Assembly: GCF_017351175.1 (NCBI RefSeq)
Contig: NZ_JAFMPN010000005.1
Location: forward strand, 1-64,000
DNA from: Desulfovibrio sp. Huiquan2017
Lineage (GTDB): Bacteria; Desulfobacterota; Desulfovibrionia; Desulfovibrionales; Desulfovibrionaceae
Length of the DNA stretch: 64,000 nucleotides
Direction of reading: 5' to 3'
The notes below the pieces were generated by a model. That model saw only the letters and a list, made by a program, of their open reading frames with translations, made no database searches and had not been told where the DNA came from. Numbering within the stretch: the first letter of the stretch is position 1; each line of letters opens with the position of its first letter. Made by a program: the position numbers and the translations under genes. Shown here one piece after another: positions 1 to 8,923 of the stretch.

Positions 1-88
1 ATCTTTGTTGCTCAACTCGCTATTTAATTGTCAAAGACCATGTACGTCTTGTTTCTCAAAGAACGTCCCGCGCTTTGCGGGAAATTAC
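1..88 (-). other. rRNA operon leader (16S expected left of window)
   Basis: Read on the minus strand, this stretch has the look of a pre-16S leader. It has a small G+C hairpin (about 67-82), then a TTCTTTGAG element and a TCTTTGACAATTAAATAG element typical of bacterial rrn leaders and boxA-like antitermination regions. It lies directly downstream of two consensus-spaced promoters. No rRNA gene body is visible; it should begin left of position 1. The identification is by pattern, not alignment. Confidence 0.6.
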
Positions 89-117
89 AATCTAGATTTT
101 TCTAGACCGGCCGTCAA
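89..117 (-). promoter_or_regulatory. proximal rrn-type promoter
   Basis: On the minus strand there is a -35 TTGACG (112-117) and a -10 TAGATT (89-94) with an exact 17-nt spacer. It is preceded by an A/T-tract region (125-150) that could act as an UP element. It reads leftward into the rRNA leader. Confidence 0.65.
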
Positions 118-230
118 CCACTTTTTGAAACTTTTTTTTCAAATTTCCGAAGCGGCCAACCGTTCATTATGTTTGAGAAAGAACAAGCCGCCGGGTCGTT
201 CCAACAGGGCTTCCCCGTGCGGCGAAAGAG

Positions 231-259
231 GTTCTAGGTGAATCGCTCTCGGAGGTCAA
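231..259 (-). promoter_or_regulatory. distal rrn-type promoter
   Basis: A second minus-strand promoter has -35 TTGACC (254-259), a 17-nt spacer and -10 TAGAAC (231-236). The tandem arrangement 140 bp upstream of the other promoter is typical of rrn P1/P2. A/T-runs lie upstream (about 265-345). The rest of 260-539 holds no gene I can support. Confidence 0.6.
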
Positions 260-539
260 GCGGTTTTTTCAAAAAAACTTCTCCAAAATCACACTTTGTC
301 ATTCAACATACTTAAATAAATGATTTTTTGAAAAAAACTTTTCATGCCCTTTTCTCATCTCGTACGCTAGTCAGGAAACAAGAGCCAGGTTTCCCCTCCC
401 TTTTACCACCTTTGGCCAGGGGATAGCGCTTATGTACGAGTCCCGATATGACGCAGACACGGCAGCAAACATGGCAGATAAGGTCAAGCAAGAGCCACTC
501 CCCCTCTTCTATGCTGTCTCAATCGCTCCCGGAGGAATC

Positions 540-1436
540 ATGAGGACAACGACAAGAAACGACTATCTCGAGCGGATGAATACCGTGCTGCTCCATATCC
601 AGGCCAACCTGGACACGGAACTGTCCCTTGAGGGACTGGCAGCGCAGACCTGTTTCTCGCCCACGCACTTCCATCGCATATTCAAGGGCATGATGGGGGA
701 AACAGTGATTGATCACATCCGGCGGATTCGCCTGGAACGGGCGGCTCTGCGCCTGTGCTTCGGCGACCACACCGTGACCGGCACCGCTTTCGACGCAGGC
801 TACGAGACCGTGGAATCATTCAGCCGGGCATTCAAGAAGATGTTCGGTTGCCCTCCCTCCAAATACCAGGAGCGGCATTGGCAGGAGACCCACGACAAGT
901 TCCCGGGACTTATTCACTACAGGCCGGATGCAACGCGCGAGGCATTTCGCCTGAAAGAACGGACGGAGACAAACATGAAAGTGAGAATAGAAAATGTGGA
1001 GGCCATGCGGGTCGCATTCATCCGCAAGACCGGGCCGTACAACGAATGCGGCGATGCGTGGGACAGGCTATGCGCATGGGCGGACTCCAAAGGGCTGTTC
1101 CGCGCAGACACCAAATTCCTCGGAGTGAGCCATGACGCTCCCCAGGTCACGCCCCCGGACAAAATCCGCTACGACGCATGCTTCACCGTGGACCGAGACG
1201 TGAACGGGGAAGGCGAGATCGGCATCCAGACAGTGGGCGGAGGCCGGTACGCCGTGACAACACACAAGGGGCCGTATGATGGATTGGAAGCGACCTATGC
1301 CGAACTCATGGGGCAGTGGCTGCCGCACAGCGGGGAGAGGTTCGGGAGCAACCTCTGCTTTGAGCTCTATCTCAACGACCACCAATCCACGCCGCCCGAG
1401 GAACTGCTGACCGACATCTATATATCAATTGAATAA
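540..1436 (+). CDS. AraC-family regulator with GyrI-like effector domain
   Basis: This is a transcription regulator of 298 residues. Residues about 8-110 form a double helix-turn-helix AraC/XylS domain (LEGLAAQTCFSPTHFHRIFK, then VTGTAFDAGYETVESFSRAFK and the FGCPPSKY signature). About residues 145-298 form a GyrI/SOUL-like small-molecule-binding domain (GPYNECGDAWDRL, GRYAVTTHKGPYDGL). The reading frame is open 36 codons further upstream, but the ATG at 540 is preceded by GGAGG (531-535) and starts where AraC homology begins, so I chose it. Members with this architecture often sense drugs or amphiphiles; the ligand here is unknown. It is a single gene with its own intergenic region. Confidence 0.88.
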   Translation: MRTTTRNDYLERMNTVLLHIQANLDTELSLEGLAAQTCFSPTHFHRIFKGMMGETVIDHIRRIRLERAALRLCFGDHTVTGTAFDAGYETVESFSRAFKKMFGCPPSKYQERHWQETHDKFPGLIHYRPDATREAFRLKERTETNMKVRIENVEAMRVAFIRKTGPYNECGDAWDRLCAWADSKGLFRADTKFLGVSHDAPQVTPPDKIRYDACFTVDRDVNGEGEIGIQTVGGGRYAVTTHKGPYDGLEATYAELMGQWLPHSGERFGSNLCFELYLNDHQSTPPEELLTDIYISIE

Positions 1437-1440
1437 ACGA

Positions 1441-1470
1441 CGGGACCCGGCCGATATCGGCCGGGTCCCG
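1441..1470. terminator. bidirectional terminator (perfect palindrome)
   Basis: A perfect 30-bp palindrome with half-site CGGGACCCGGCCGAT lies between the convergent AraC-type gene and asnS. A T-rich stretch follows on the minus-strand side (TCGTTTATTC), favouring termination of asnS; it can fold for both strands. Confidence 0.75.
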
Positions 1471-1481
1471 TTCGGGCTGAA

Positions 1482-2849
1482 CTAAAACTCCAGGCTCTTG
1501 GGCGTCCTGGGGAACGGAATGACGTCACGGATATTGTGCACGCCCGTGACGAGCATGAGCATGCGTTCGAAGCCCATGCCAAATCCAGCGTGAGGCGCGG
1601 AGCCGAACTTGCGTGAGTCCAGATACCACCAATACTCTTCCTTATCGAGCCCCACCTCGTCCATCCGGGCCGTGAGCACGTCCAGACGCTCCTCGCGCTG
1701 ACTGCCGCCAATGATCTCGCCGATGCGCGGGACCAGGCAGTCCATGGCGGCCACGGTTTTGTCGTCGTCGTTCATACGCATGTAAAACGGCTTGATGATC
1801 TTGGGGTAGTCATAGACATAGACCGGCTTTTTGAACTTCTCCTCGCACAGGAACCGTTCATGCTCGGTTTGGAGATCCATGCCCCACTCCACCGGATATT
1901 CGAACTGCTTCTTGGTCTTCTTCAATATATTAATAGCCTCGGTGTAAGGCAGCCGTTCGAAGGGCTCCTTGAGGATGGTCGTAAGCGTAGGCATGAGAGT
2001 CTTGTCCACCCACTTGGCGAAAAGCTCCACGTCCTCGGCGCAATTGTCGAGCATGTACCCGACCAGATACTTGATCATCTCCTCGCCCAGATCCATGTCG
2101 TCGGTCAGATCGGCGAAGCAAATCTCCGGCTCGATCATCCAAAACTCGGCAGCGTGACGCGGGGTGTTGGAGTTCTCGGCCCGGAAGGTGGGACCGAAGG
2201 TGTAGCAATCCCCGAGGGACAGGGCGAACATCTCCACCGAAAGTTGGCCGGACACGGTCAGATTGGACGGACGCCCGAAGAAATCGTTCTCCACAGGCTC
2301 CCGGCTCCCCGCCGGAAGCGCGGTCACGCGGAACATCTCGCCCGCGCCCTCGCAATCGCTGCCGGTGATGATCGGCGTATGGATGTAAAAGAACCCCTTG
2401 TCCGCAAAAAACTTGTGCACGGCCTGGGCCAAGTGGGAACGCATGCGGAACATGGCCCCGAACTTGTTGGTCCGCGGACGCAGATGGGCGATGGAGCGCA
2501 AGAACTCATCGGAATGGCGTTTCTTCTGGAGAGGGAAAGTCTCCTGGTCCGCTTCACCGACGACCTCAAGGGTCTTGCCGCGCACCTCCCACTTCTGTCC
2601 CTGGCCCGGAGACTCCACCAGCGAACCGGTGACGGCCACGGACGCGCCCGTGCCGGTACGGCTAAGAGCCTCCTCGGTCTCCGGGGTGTGGTCCACGATC
2701 ACCTGAATGGTTCCCAGGCAGGAGCCGTCGTTCAGGGCCAGAAAAGAAAATCCCTTGTTGTCGCGCTTGGAGCGGACCCAGCCCATGATGCGGATAGTAT
2801 CCGCCGGGGCCTGTGCATTCAGCGCGTCGAGAATCTTGGTTCGTTTCAT
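1482..2849 (-). CDS. asnS: Asparagine--tRNA ligase
   Basis: This class IIb aminoacyl-tRNA synthetase charges tRNA-Asn in the cytoplasm. The length of 455 aa is normal for the family. The N-terminal OB-fold (about residues 18-100: [20 protein letters not shown]) binds the anticodon. The catalytic core follows with class II motif 2 ([20 protein letters not shown]) and the C-terminal motif 3 ([15 protein letters not shown]). The ATG at 2849 has an AAGGA-type ribosome site. Its presence suggests direct Asn-tRNA charging; whether a GatCAB route coexists cannot be seen here. The divergent 150-bp gap to ftsY must hold both promoters. Confidence 0.97.
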   Translation of the reverse strand: MKRTKILDALNAQAPADTIRIMGWVRSKRDNKGFSFLALNDGSCLGTIQVIVDHTPETEEALSRTGTGASVAVTGSLVESPGQGQKWEVRGKTLEVVGEADQETFPLQKKRHSDEFLRSIAHLRPRTNKFGAMFRMRSHLAQAVHKFFADKGFFYIHTPIITGSDCEGAGEMFRVTALPAGSREPVENDFFGRPSNLTVSGQLSVEMFALSLGDCYTFGPTFRAENSNTPRHAAEFWMIEPEICFADLTDDMDLGEEMIKYLVGYMLDNCAEDVELFAKWVDKTLMPTLTTILKEPFERLPYTEAINILKKTKKQFEYPVEWGMDLQTEHERFLCEEKFKKPVYVYDYPKIIKPFYMRMNDDDKTVAAMDCLVPRIGEIIGGSQREERLDVLTARMDEVGLDKEEYWWYLDSRKFGSAPHAGFGMGFERMLMLVTGVHNIRDVIPFPRTPKSLEF

Positions 2850-3001
2850 ATAGCCGTCCTTCTGCTATTTTTTTACACGCTCTTAGCCGCTCGGTCGGGC
2901 AATGGCAATACACGGGACGCAATATCCTCTATTGCCACCACCCACGAGGTAGGCTATTAACTACGCCCGAACTGAAAACGTAATTCTTATAAGAGGCCCT
3001 G

Positions 3002-4375
3002 ATGGGATTTTTTAGCAGATTGAAAAAGGCCTGGGCAAGTCCGGAGGAAGCGGCCCAACAGGCCCTGGACGAATACAAGCGGGAAAAAGGGCTGGACCTC
3101 GACAATCCGGCCAAGCCCGAACCCGCGCCCGAACCCGCCCCGGCAGCAAAGGCGACGGACGCCGCGCCCACGCCCTCCGAGGATTGGCAGGCCGGACTGA
3201 CCCTGGCCCTGCGCCAAGCCGACCCCAAACTCTCCCAATGGCTGAACATCATTCTTGAGGGCGTGGACCGAAAGGGACCGGCTCTCCGGGACCGGCTGGC
3301 CTTCCTGTTCAAGGCGCTGGGCGCACCCGACGCCGAAGCCGGGAATTTCATCGCCAAATTCGAGTCCTGGCTGGACGACATGGGCTACGATGCCGTGGCC
3401 GATTTCAAATCCGAACTCCAATACCGACTGGCCCTGGCCCTGGACCTGGAGGACGAGGAAGACGAGCGCGACCGCCTGTTCCTCAAACTTTCCGAAGGCA
3501 TTTCCAAAACCCGCGAACAGATCACCAAACGCATCGACGGACTGCTCTCCGCCCACTCCTCCCTGGACGACGACTTCTGGGAGGAATTCGAAGAAATCCT
3601 GATCATGGCCGACGTGGGCATGGAAGCGGCGGACCAGCTCATGGACAACCTCAAGGCCCGCGCCCGCAAGGCGGGGACCGACAATCCCGACGACTTCAAG
3701 GACATCCTGCGCGCGGAGCTGGAGGACATCTTCAAGGTTCCCAAGCGCATCGAGGCCGTGAACCCGCCCGAAGTATTAATGATGATCGGCGTCAACGGCG
3801 TGGGCAAGACCACGACCATCGCCAAGCTGGCCTACCGCGCCCAGATGCAGGGCCGCAAGGTGCTCATCGCTGCGGGCGACACCTTCCGGGCCGCGGCCAT
3901 CGACCAACTGCGCGTTTGGGCCGACCGCCTGGGCACCGGCTTCTATGCCAAAGCCGAGGGGTCCGATCCGGCGGCAGTGGCCTACGAGGCCATGGACAAG
4001 GCCATCAATGAGGGATACGACCTGCTGCTTCTCGACACAGCCGGCAGGTTGCACACCAAGTCCAACCTCATGGACGAACTGACCAAGATCAAGCGAGTGG
4101 TGGGCAAGAAGCATGAGGGCGCGCCCCATCGCAATGTCCTGGTCATCGACGCCACCACCGGCCAGAACGCCCTCAGCCAGACCAAGTTGTTCAACCAGGC
4201 CGTGGGCGTGGACGAGATCATCCTGACCAAGCTGGACGGCACGGCCAAGGGTGGCGTGGTGGTCGCCGTAACCCTGCAAAACAAGCTGCCGATCACCTTT
4301 GTGGGGCTCGGCGAAAAGATGGAAGACCTCCGTCCCTTCGACGGTAAGGACTTCGCCAAGGCCCTGCTTACTTAA
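3002..4375 (+). CDS. ftsY: Signal recognition particle receptor FtsY
   Basis: SRP-receptor GTPase that docks SRP-ribosome complexes at the inner membrane for co-translational insertion; 457 aa. The N-terminal acidic Ala/Pro-rich A region (about 20-60) is followed by an unusually long linker, then the NG domain: helical N domain (about 155-245), P-loop GVNGVGKTTT from residue 263, DTFRAAAIDQL, DTAGR and TKLDGTAKGG. An AGAGG ribosome site (2992-2996) sits 5 nt before the ATG. The gene is followed 27 bp later by rpsA and probably shares its transcript. Confidence 0.97.
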   Translation: MGFFSRLKKAWASPEEAAQQALDEYKREKGLDLDNPAKPEPAPEPAPAAKATDAAPTPSEDWQAGLTLALRQADPKLSQWLNIILEGVDRKGPALRDRLAFLFKALGAPDAEAGNFIAKFESWLDDMGYDAVADFKSELQYRLALALDLEDEEDERDRLFLKLSEGISKTREQITKRIDGLLSAHSSLDDDFWEEFEEILIMADVGMEAADQLMDNLKARARKAGTDNPDDFKDILRAELEDIFKVPKRIEAVNPPEVLMMIGVNGVGKTTTIAKLAYRAQMQGRKVLIAAGDTFRAAAIDQLRVWADRLGTGFYAKAEGSDPAAVAYEAMDKAINEGYDLLLLDTAGRLHTKSNLMDELTKIKRVVGKKHEGAPHRNVLVIDATTGQNALSQTKLFNQAVGVDEIILTKLDGTAKGGVVVAVTLQNKLPITFVGLGEKMEDLRPFDGKDFAKALLT

Positions 4376-4402
4376 CCCTTTTACCAAAACGGTAGAGACG
4401 AC

Positions 4403-5863
4403 GTGTCCGAAGAATTCAAAGAGCGTAATGGCGTGGAAGAAGGCGAAGAGTCCTTCGCCGAACTGTTCGAACAGTACAGCGAAGGCGGCGGTGACGACCT
4501 GTCCGTGGGCGACAAGGTGACCGGCACCGTCATCCAGGTAGGCGAAAACACCGTCTTCGTGGACACCGGCACCAAGCTGGACGGCATTGTCGAACGTGAG
4601 GAACTGCTGGACGAGGACGGCAACTGCACCGTGGCCGAAGGCGACAAGGTGGAGCTGTACGTGGTCGGCAAGGACTCCGGCGGCATCAAGCTGTCCCGCG
4701 CCATCTCCGGCATCGGCGGACTGGCCATGCTCGAAGAAGCCAAGGCGAGCGCCCTGCCCGTGGAAGGCAAGGTGGAATCCACCTGCAAGGGCGGCTTCAA
4801 CGTGACCATCCTCCAGCGCCGGGCTTTTTGTCCCGTGAGCCAGATCGACGCCCGCTTCGTGGAAAATCCCGAGGAATACGTCGGCCAGACCCTGGAATTT
4901 CTGGTCATCAAGCTCGAGGACCACGGCCGCAACGTCGTGGTCTCCCGCCGCGCCCTGCTCGAACGCGAGGCCGCCGAGTCCACCCAGACCTTCGTTGAGG
5001 AAACCAAGGTTGGCGACGAGGTCGAGGGCACCGTCACCCGGCTGGCGGCCTTCGGCGCCTTCGTCGAGATCATGCCGGGCCTGGAAGGATTGGTGCACAT
5101 ATCCCAGCTCGGCTACGGCCGCGTGGCTCACCCCGAGGAAGTCGTCTCCGTGGGCCAGAAGGTCCGGGCCAAAATCACCCGCCTGGAGAAAGACGACAAG
5201 GGACGGCTGAAGATTTCCCTGTCCATGAAGGAACTGGCCCAGAACCCTTGGGACACCCTGTCCGCCACCTTTGCCGTGGGCGATATGATCAGCGGCAAGG
5301 TCGTCCGGCTGGCCGACTTCGGGGCCTTCGTGGAGATCGCCCCGGGCGTGGACGGCCTCGTCCACATTTCCGAGATGAGCTACACCAAGCGCGTGAACAA
5401 GCCCTCGGACATGGTCAAGGAAGGCGACACAGTCACGGTCAAGATCAAATCCATCGATTTGGACAAGCGACGCATCGGCCTGTCCATGAAGGACGCCGAG
5501 GGCGATCCTTGGGCCGGAGTGGCCGATCGCTACCAGCCTAGCCAGAAGGTCGAGGGCGTGGTCGAAAAGCAGGAGCAATTCGGCATCTTCATCCAGTTGG
5601 AGCCGGGCATCACCGGCCTGCTGCCCAAGTCGGTCATCGCCCGCTCCGAAAAACCCGCCGCTTTCGAGAAGCTGCACGGCGGAGACACCGTGGAAGTGGT
5701 CATCGGCGAGGTCAAGGCCGGGGAGCGCAAGATATCCCTGACCACGGGCGACGCCCGGGAAGACGGCGACTGGAAGGAATTCGCGCCCAAGCGCAAGGTG
5801 GACACCGGTTCCATGGGGCTGCTCGGCGCCAAACTCCAGGAAGCCCTCAACAAGAAGAAATAA
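4403..5863 (+). CDS. rpsA: 30S ribosomal protein S1
   Basis: RNA-binding ribosomal protein that helps mRNA bind the 30S subunit. It has 486 aa and five S1 OB-fold repeats (about residues 33-100, 115-185, 202-275, 289-360, 375-447). Repeats 3 and 4 are the most canonical (FGAFVEI, GLVHISQL/ISEM, LSMK); the E. coli protein has six repeats, so this is a shorter form. It starts at GTG 4403 (VSEEFKER) with only a weak purine stretch upstream. It ends in a strong terminator, closing the ftsY-rpsA unit. Confidence 0.92.
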   Translation: MSEEFKERNGVEEGEESFAELFEQYSEGGGDDLSVGDKVTGTVIQVGENTVFVDTGTKLDGIVEREELLDEDGNCTVAEGDKVELYVVGKDSGGIKLSRAISGIGGLAMLEEAKASALPVEGKVESTCKGGFNVTILQRRAFCPVSQIDARFVENPEEYVGQTLEFLVIKLEDHGRNVVVSRRALLEREAAESTQTFVEETKVGDEVEGTVTRLAAFGAFVEIMPGLEGLVHISQLGYGRVAHPEEVVSVGQKVRAKITRLEKDDKGRLKISLSMKELAQNPWDTLSATFAVGDMISGKVVRLADFGAFVEIAPGVDGLVHISEMSYTKRVNKPSDMVKEGDTVTVKIKSIDLDKRRIGLSMKDAEGDPWAGVADRYQPSQKVEGVVEKQEQFGIFIQLEPGITGLLPKSVIARSEKPAAFEKLHGGDTVEVVIGEVKAGERKISLTTGDAREDGDWKEFAPKRKVDTGSMGLLGAKLQEALNKKK

Positions 5864-5883
5864 CGCGGGCCGACCGCGCAATG

Positions 5884-5919
5884 AAAAGGCCCGGTCTCCA
5901 TATGGAGACCGGGCCTTTT
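5884..5919. terminator. rho-independent terminator
   Basis: A perfect 36-bp palindrome (half AAAAGGCCCGGTCTCCAT) with A-run on the left and T-run on the right lies directly after rpsA. It works in both orientations. Confidence 0.9.
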
Positions 5920-5985
5920 CATTGAATTAGCCATTTCGTTTCTCGGGCGTTTGCTCTAGAATGGAGATAAGCCGAGGATTCCGCC

Positions 5986-6759
5986 ATGAGATGCCGACTC
6001 CGCCTTATTCTGCTCCTCCTGCTGCTCCCCGTCCATGCGTATGCGGCAGACGTCAACGTGGCCACATCCACGTATTGTCCCCTGGTCTGCGACCAAAACG
6101 ACGCACCGCACGACGGCATCATGCATGAGGTCCTGCGGCGCGCCTTCGAAGGCACCGGACATCGCCTGATTTTCCATGAAATGCCCTATGTCCGAGCCAT
6201 ACGCGACACCCTGGACGGACGGTTCGACGCAATCACCTACGCGGGCTCAACCCACGCCGAGGACTTCGTCTTCGTCCGCAACCTGGACATGATCAACGTG
6301 ATACAGTTCGCCACCCGTATCCACAGCCGGTGGCGTTACCGGGGCGTGACTTCCCTGGCGGGCATCCGCTTCTCCATTCCCAGGGGATTCCGGACCGGCA
6401 ATCCCGAGATAGACGACTACCTGGACAGCCACGAGGGGGACCCGACGCGCATCAGGATGAACTCCGACGACAACCCGACCCAGGCCCAATACGCCAACCT
6501 CGAATGCATGCTCAACGACCGCATCGACGCCATGCTCGTGGGCTCCCTGGCCTTCCGCTACATCACCCGGGAAAAGGGCGTGACCGACAAGGTCCGGGTG
6601 AACCCCGAGCCGGTGGCAATGTTCTACAACAGGATAGCCTTTTCGCCCCGCTGCCCCGAAGGAAAGAAGTTGCGCGACATAGTGGAAGGAAAAATTCGCG
6701 AGATGCGGGCTTCCGGCGAACTACGGACCATCCTCGCCCACTACGGGCTCAGCCCCTAG
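5986..6759 (+). CDS. Periplasmic solute-binding protein, family 3 type
   Basis: A secreted 257-aa protein with a clear signal peptide (MRCRLRLILLLLLLPVHAYA, cleavage near residue 20). The SBP_bac_3-like fold follows: VATSTYCPLVC..., an RAIRDTLDGRFDAITYAGST segment, and a C-terminal LRTILAHYGLSP helix typical of amino-acid-binding ABC receptors. No permease or ATPase gene is adjacent, so it may be an orphan receptor or a sensor partner, as is common in Desulfovibrio. The ligand is not predictable. Confidence 0.8.
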   Translation: MRCRLRLILLLLLLPVHAYAADVNVATSTYCPLVCDQNDAPHDGIMHEVLRRAFEGTGHRLIFHEMPYVRAIRDTLDGRFDAITYAGSTHAEDFVFVRNLDMINVIQFATRIHSRWRYRGVTSLAGIRFSIPRGFRTGNPEIDDYLDSHEGDPTRIRMNSDDNPTQAQYANLECMLNDRIDAMLVGSLAFRYITREKGVTDKVRVNPEPVAMFYNRIAFSPRCPEGKKLRDIVEGKIREMRASGELRTILAHYGLSP

Positions 6760-6788
6760 GACGGAAGGCGGGCAGAACCCGGCCGAAA

Positions 6789-7616
6789 TCAGAAAAGCGG
6801 AATGATCTCGACCTGGAAACCCGGCATCTCCAGACGCTGGTGCTGGAGCATCAGCCCGTGCGGGCACTCCCCCCCGCCGTACAGGGGATCGCCGACGATG
6901 GGATGACCTATGGAGGCCAGATGGGCGCGAATCTGATGGCGCGCGCCCTTCATGATCAGGCAGCGCACCAGGGAGGTGTCGGCCATGTTGTCGTGGGACA
7001 GGGCCGTGACTCCGGTCCAGCGGCGGAAATCCGGGTCCGACTCGGCCAGGACGCGAGTGATCTTGCGGTCGTCCGTGTCCAGCCGGTTGCGGACGGAGAC
7101 TATGCCGTCCAGGCGCCCACGCACGCGAGCAAGGTAGAATTTCTTGATGCTCCCCTGGCCCTCGTATTCGAGATAGGCCCGACGGGCTTCGGGGGTCAGG
7201 GCCACCAGCAGCAGCCCGGAGGTCATATGGTCCAACCGATTAAGCAGGACCGGGGCCTGGCCCGGGAACAGATTAGGCAAAACGGCCTCGGCGTTGGCTT
7301 CGCTCTTGCCTGCAATGAGTGCGGAATGCACCCCGCCGGGCTTATTCACGGCGGCGAACCCGTCCTCGCACTTGACGATCCTCAATCCCAATGCACTGGG
7401 TGTCGCCATCTCCTCAACTTCCTTCACTTCGACAGGTTGTCCGGTTCGGACCCGGTATCCGGGCTTTCTGGCCCGGCCGTCCACCAACACGCGCTCTTCC
7501 TCGCACAGGCGGCGCCGGAGGCGCAGGCCCGTTCCGGGCATGACTGTTTCGAGAACCCGGTCCAGGCGGAGGCCGTCGCCGGACGCGTCGATGTGGAACG
7601 TCCCTTGGAAAAGCAT
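6789..7616 (-). CDS. RluA-family RNA pseudouridine synthase
   Basis: Converts uridine to pseudouridine in rRNA or tRNA. An S4-like RNA-binding segment spans about residues 15-65 (LRLDRVLE...RVLVDGRARKPGYRV). The catalytic domain follows with NRLDHMTSGLLLVA (catalytic Asp at 129) and the C-terminal RHQIRAHLASIGHPIVGDPLYG signature. The family consensus HRLD reads NRLD here. The frame is open to a TTG at 7673; I chose ATG 7616 because S4 homology begins just after it, although the AAGGAG upstream is too far (about 14 nt) to be ideal. The target site is unknown. Confidence 0.88.
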   Translation of the reverse strand: MLFQGTFHIDASGDGLRLDRVLETVMPGTGLRLRRRLCEEERVLVDGRARKPGYRVRTGQPVEVKEVEEMATPSALGLRIVKCEDGFAAVNKPGGVHSALIAGKSEANAEAVLPNLFPGQAPVLLNRLDHMTSGLLLVALTPEARRAYLEYEGQGSIKKFYLARVRGRLDGIVSVRNRLDTDDRKITRVLAESDPDFRRWTGVTALSHDNMADTSLVRCLIMKGARHQIRAHLASIGHPIVGDPLYGGGECPHGLMLQHQRLEMPGFQVEIIPLF

Positions 7617-8035
7617 GCGCCGAGCATACGCACAAGCTCCTTCCCCGGCAAGGGTTTCCAGTTGCGTTGGCAAGGGATTTGAAGCATTCTGATCCGAAGT
7701 TTCAACACATATGGATCATATGGCAAAGGTGACGGGATGGGCTCCGAAGCTCTCTTTATATCGGCAGGGGGACCGAATCGGCTCGACATCACCATGGCCG
7801 GGGGCCGGGGGGTGACGAAGGCCGCTTTCTCCACCTCGGGCAATGGGCCGGTCAGGATGCCCGCCAAGGTCGGCGTGCCCCCGCGCAGGATCCATTGTTG
7901 CGGCCTGCGCGAGGGATCGTGCCAACAGCTCGTCTGCAACACGGCCCAGCACGGGCGCGACACGACCTTCTCAAAGCACACCCGCTCTCAAAACGGCTTC
8001 CTCCGCTCTTACGGCATCCCGGGCGAGCTGTAGCC
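7617..8035 (-). other. gene-free stretch; possible decayed minus-strand reading frame
   Basis: No intact gene is recognised here. On the minus strand, protein-like segments occur in two different frames: one with ARDAVRAEEAVLRAGVL then a stop, then VADELLARSLAQAATMDPARG, continuing in another frame as PTLAGILTGPLPEVEKAAF. This is what a frameshifted remnant would look like, but I recognise no family and codon bias alone could produce it. Confidence 0.2.
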
Positions 8036-8920
8036 ATGGCCGGATTCCTCTATGTCCTGGCGGCGGCCTTCATGTGGGGCGTCATCGGCGTGTTCACCAA
8101 ATTCGTCCTGGCCGAGGGCGTCGGAGTATTGGAAATCGCCTTCTGGCGGGCCATGTTCGGCTGGGTCTTTTTCCTGATCCATGCGACGGTGGCCGGACAA
8201 CTGCGGGCCCATCGCCAAGACCTTCCCGCCCTGCTCGGCTTCGGGGTCATCTGCGTGACCCTTTTCTACGGAGCATATCAGATCGCCATCCGCGACGTGG
8301 GCATGGCCATGGCCGCCGTGCTCCTGTACACGGCCCCGGCCTGGGTGGCCCTGCTGTCCAAGCTGGTCCTCAAGGAGGAGATGACCATGACCAAGGCCGC
8401 CTGCGTGGCCATGACCATTCTCGGCGTGACCTGCATCAGCCTGGGGCCCAAGCTTATGAGTGCGGCGGCCATCCAACTGAACCTCTTCGGCCTGGCTGCC
8501 GGACTAATCTCGGGCTTCACATACGCCCTCTATTACATCTTCGGGAAAAAATTCCTGTACCGCTACCCCACGCCGACCATCTTCGTCTACGCCCTGCCCT
8601 TCGGCGCGCTCCTGCTGCTGCCCTTCATCAACTTCACGCACAAGTCGCCCGCAGTGTGGCTGCTGCTGATCGGCATGGCCCTGGTCACCTCCTACGGCGC
8701 GTTCTCGTTTTATTATGCAGGCCTCAAACGCATGGACACCACGCACGCCTCGGTGGTCGCCACCTTCGAACCACTGGTGGCCGCGATCCTGGCCTACGCC
8801 CTGTTCGGCGAACGATTCTCCCTGATAGGCTACGCGGGCTCGTCCCTGATCATCGCCGCAGTGCTCCTGGTAATCCTGTCCGGCTCACGCCCGCACAAAA
8901 CCATGGGAAGCGAGGCCTAA
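8036..8920 (+). CDS. EamA/DMT-family transporter
   Basis: Inner-membrane drug/metabolite transporter of 294 aa with about ten hydrophobic helices in two EamA repeats (repeat 1 about residues 3-135, repeat 2 about 150-285). Each repeat ends in the family pattern (LTKAACVAMTILGVTCISLG; FSLIGYAGSSLIIAAVLLVI). The frame is open further upstream, but ATG 8036 gives normal family length and starts directly with helix 1. Only 3 bp separate it from the AddA-like gene, implying co-transcription without an obvious functional link. The substrate is unknown. Confidence 0.85.
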   Translation: MAGFLYVLAAAFMWGVIGVFTKFVLAEGVGVLEIAFWRAMFGWVFFLIHATVAGQLRAHRQDLPALLGFGVICVTLFYGAYQIAIRDVGMAMAAVLLYTAPAWVALLSKLVLKEEMTMTKAACVAMTILGVTCISLGPKLMSAAAIQLNLFGLAAGLISGFTYALYYIFGKKFLYRYPTPTIFVYALPFGALLLLPFINFTHKSPAVWLLLIGMALVTSYGAFSFYYAGLKRMDTTHASVVATFEPLVAAILAYALFGERFSLIGYAGSSLIIAAVLLVILSGSRPHKTMGSEA

Positions 8921-8923
8921 ACC

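Noticed and set aside
5-241. 78-codon plus-strand frame at the left edge
   Set aside because: Runs against two rrn-type promoters and the rRNA leader; no ribosome site or homology.
3776-5881. 701-codon minus-strand frame
   Set aside because: Antisense to ftsY/rpsA; long because of high GC third positions; no plausible protein features.
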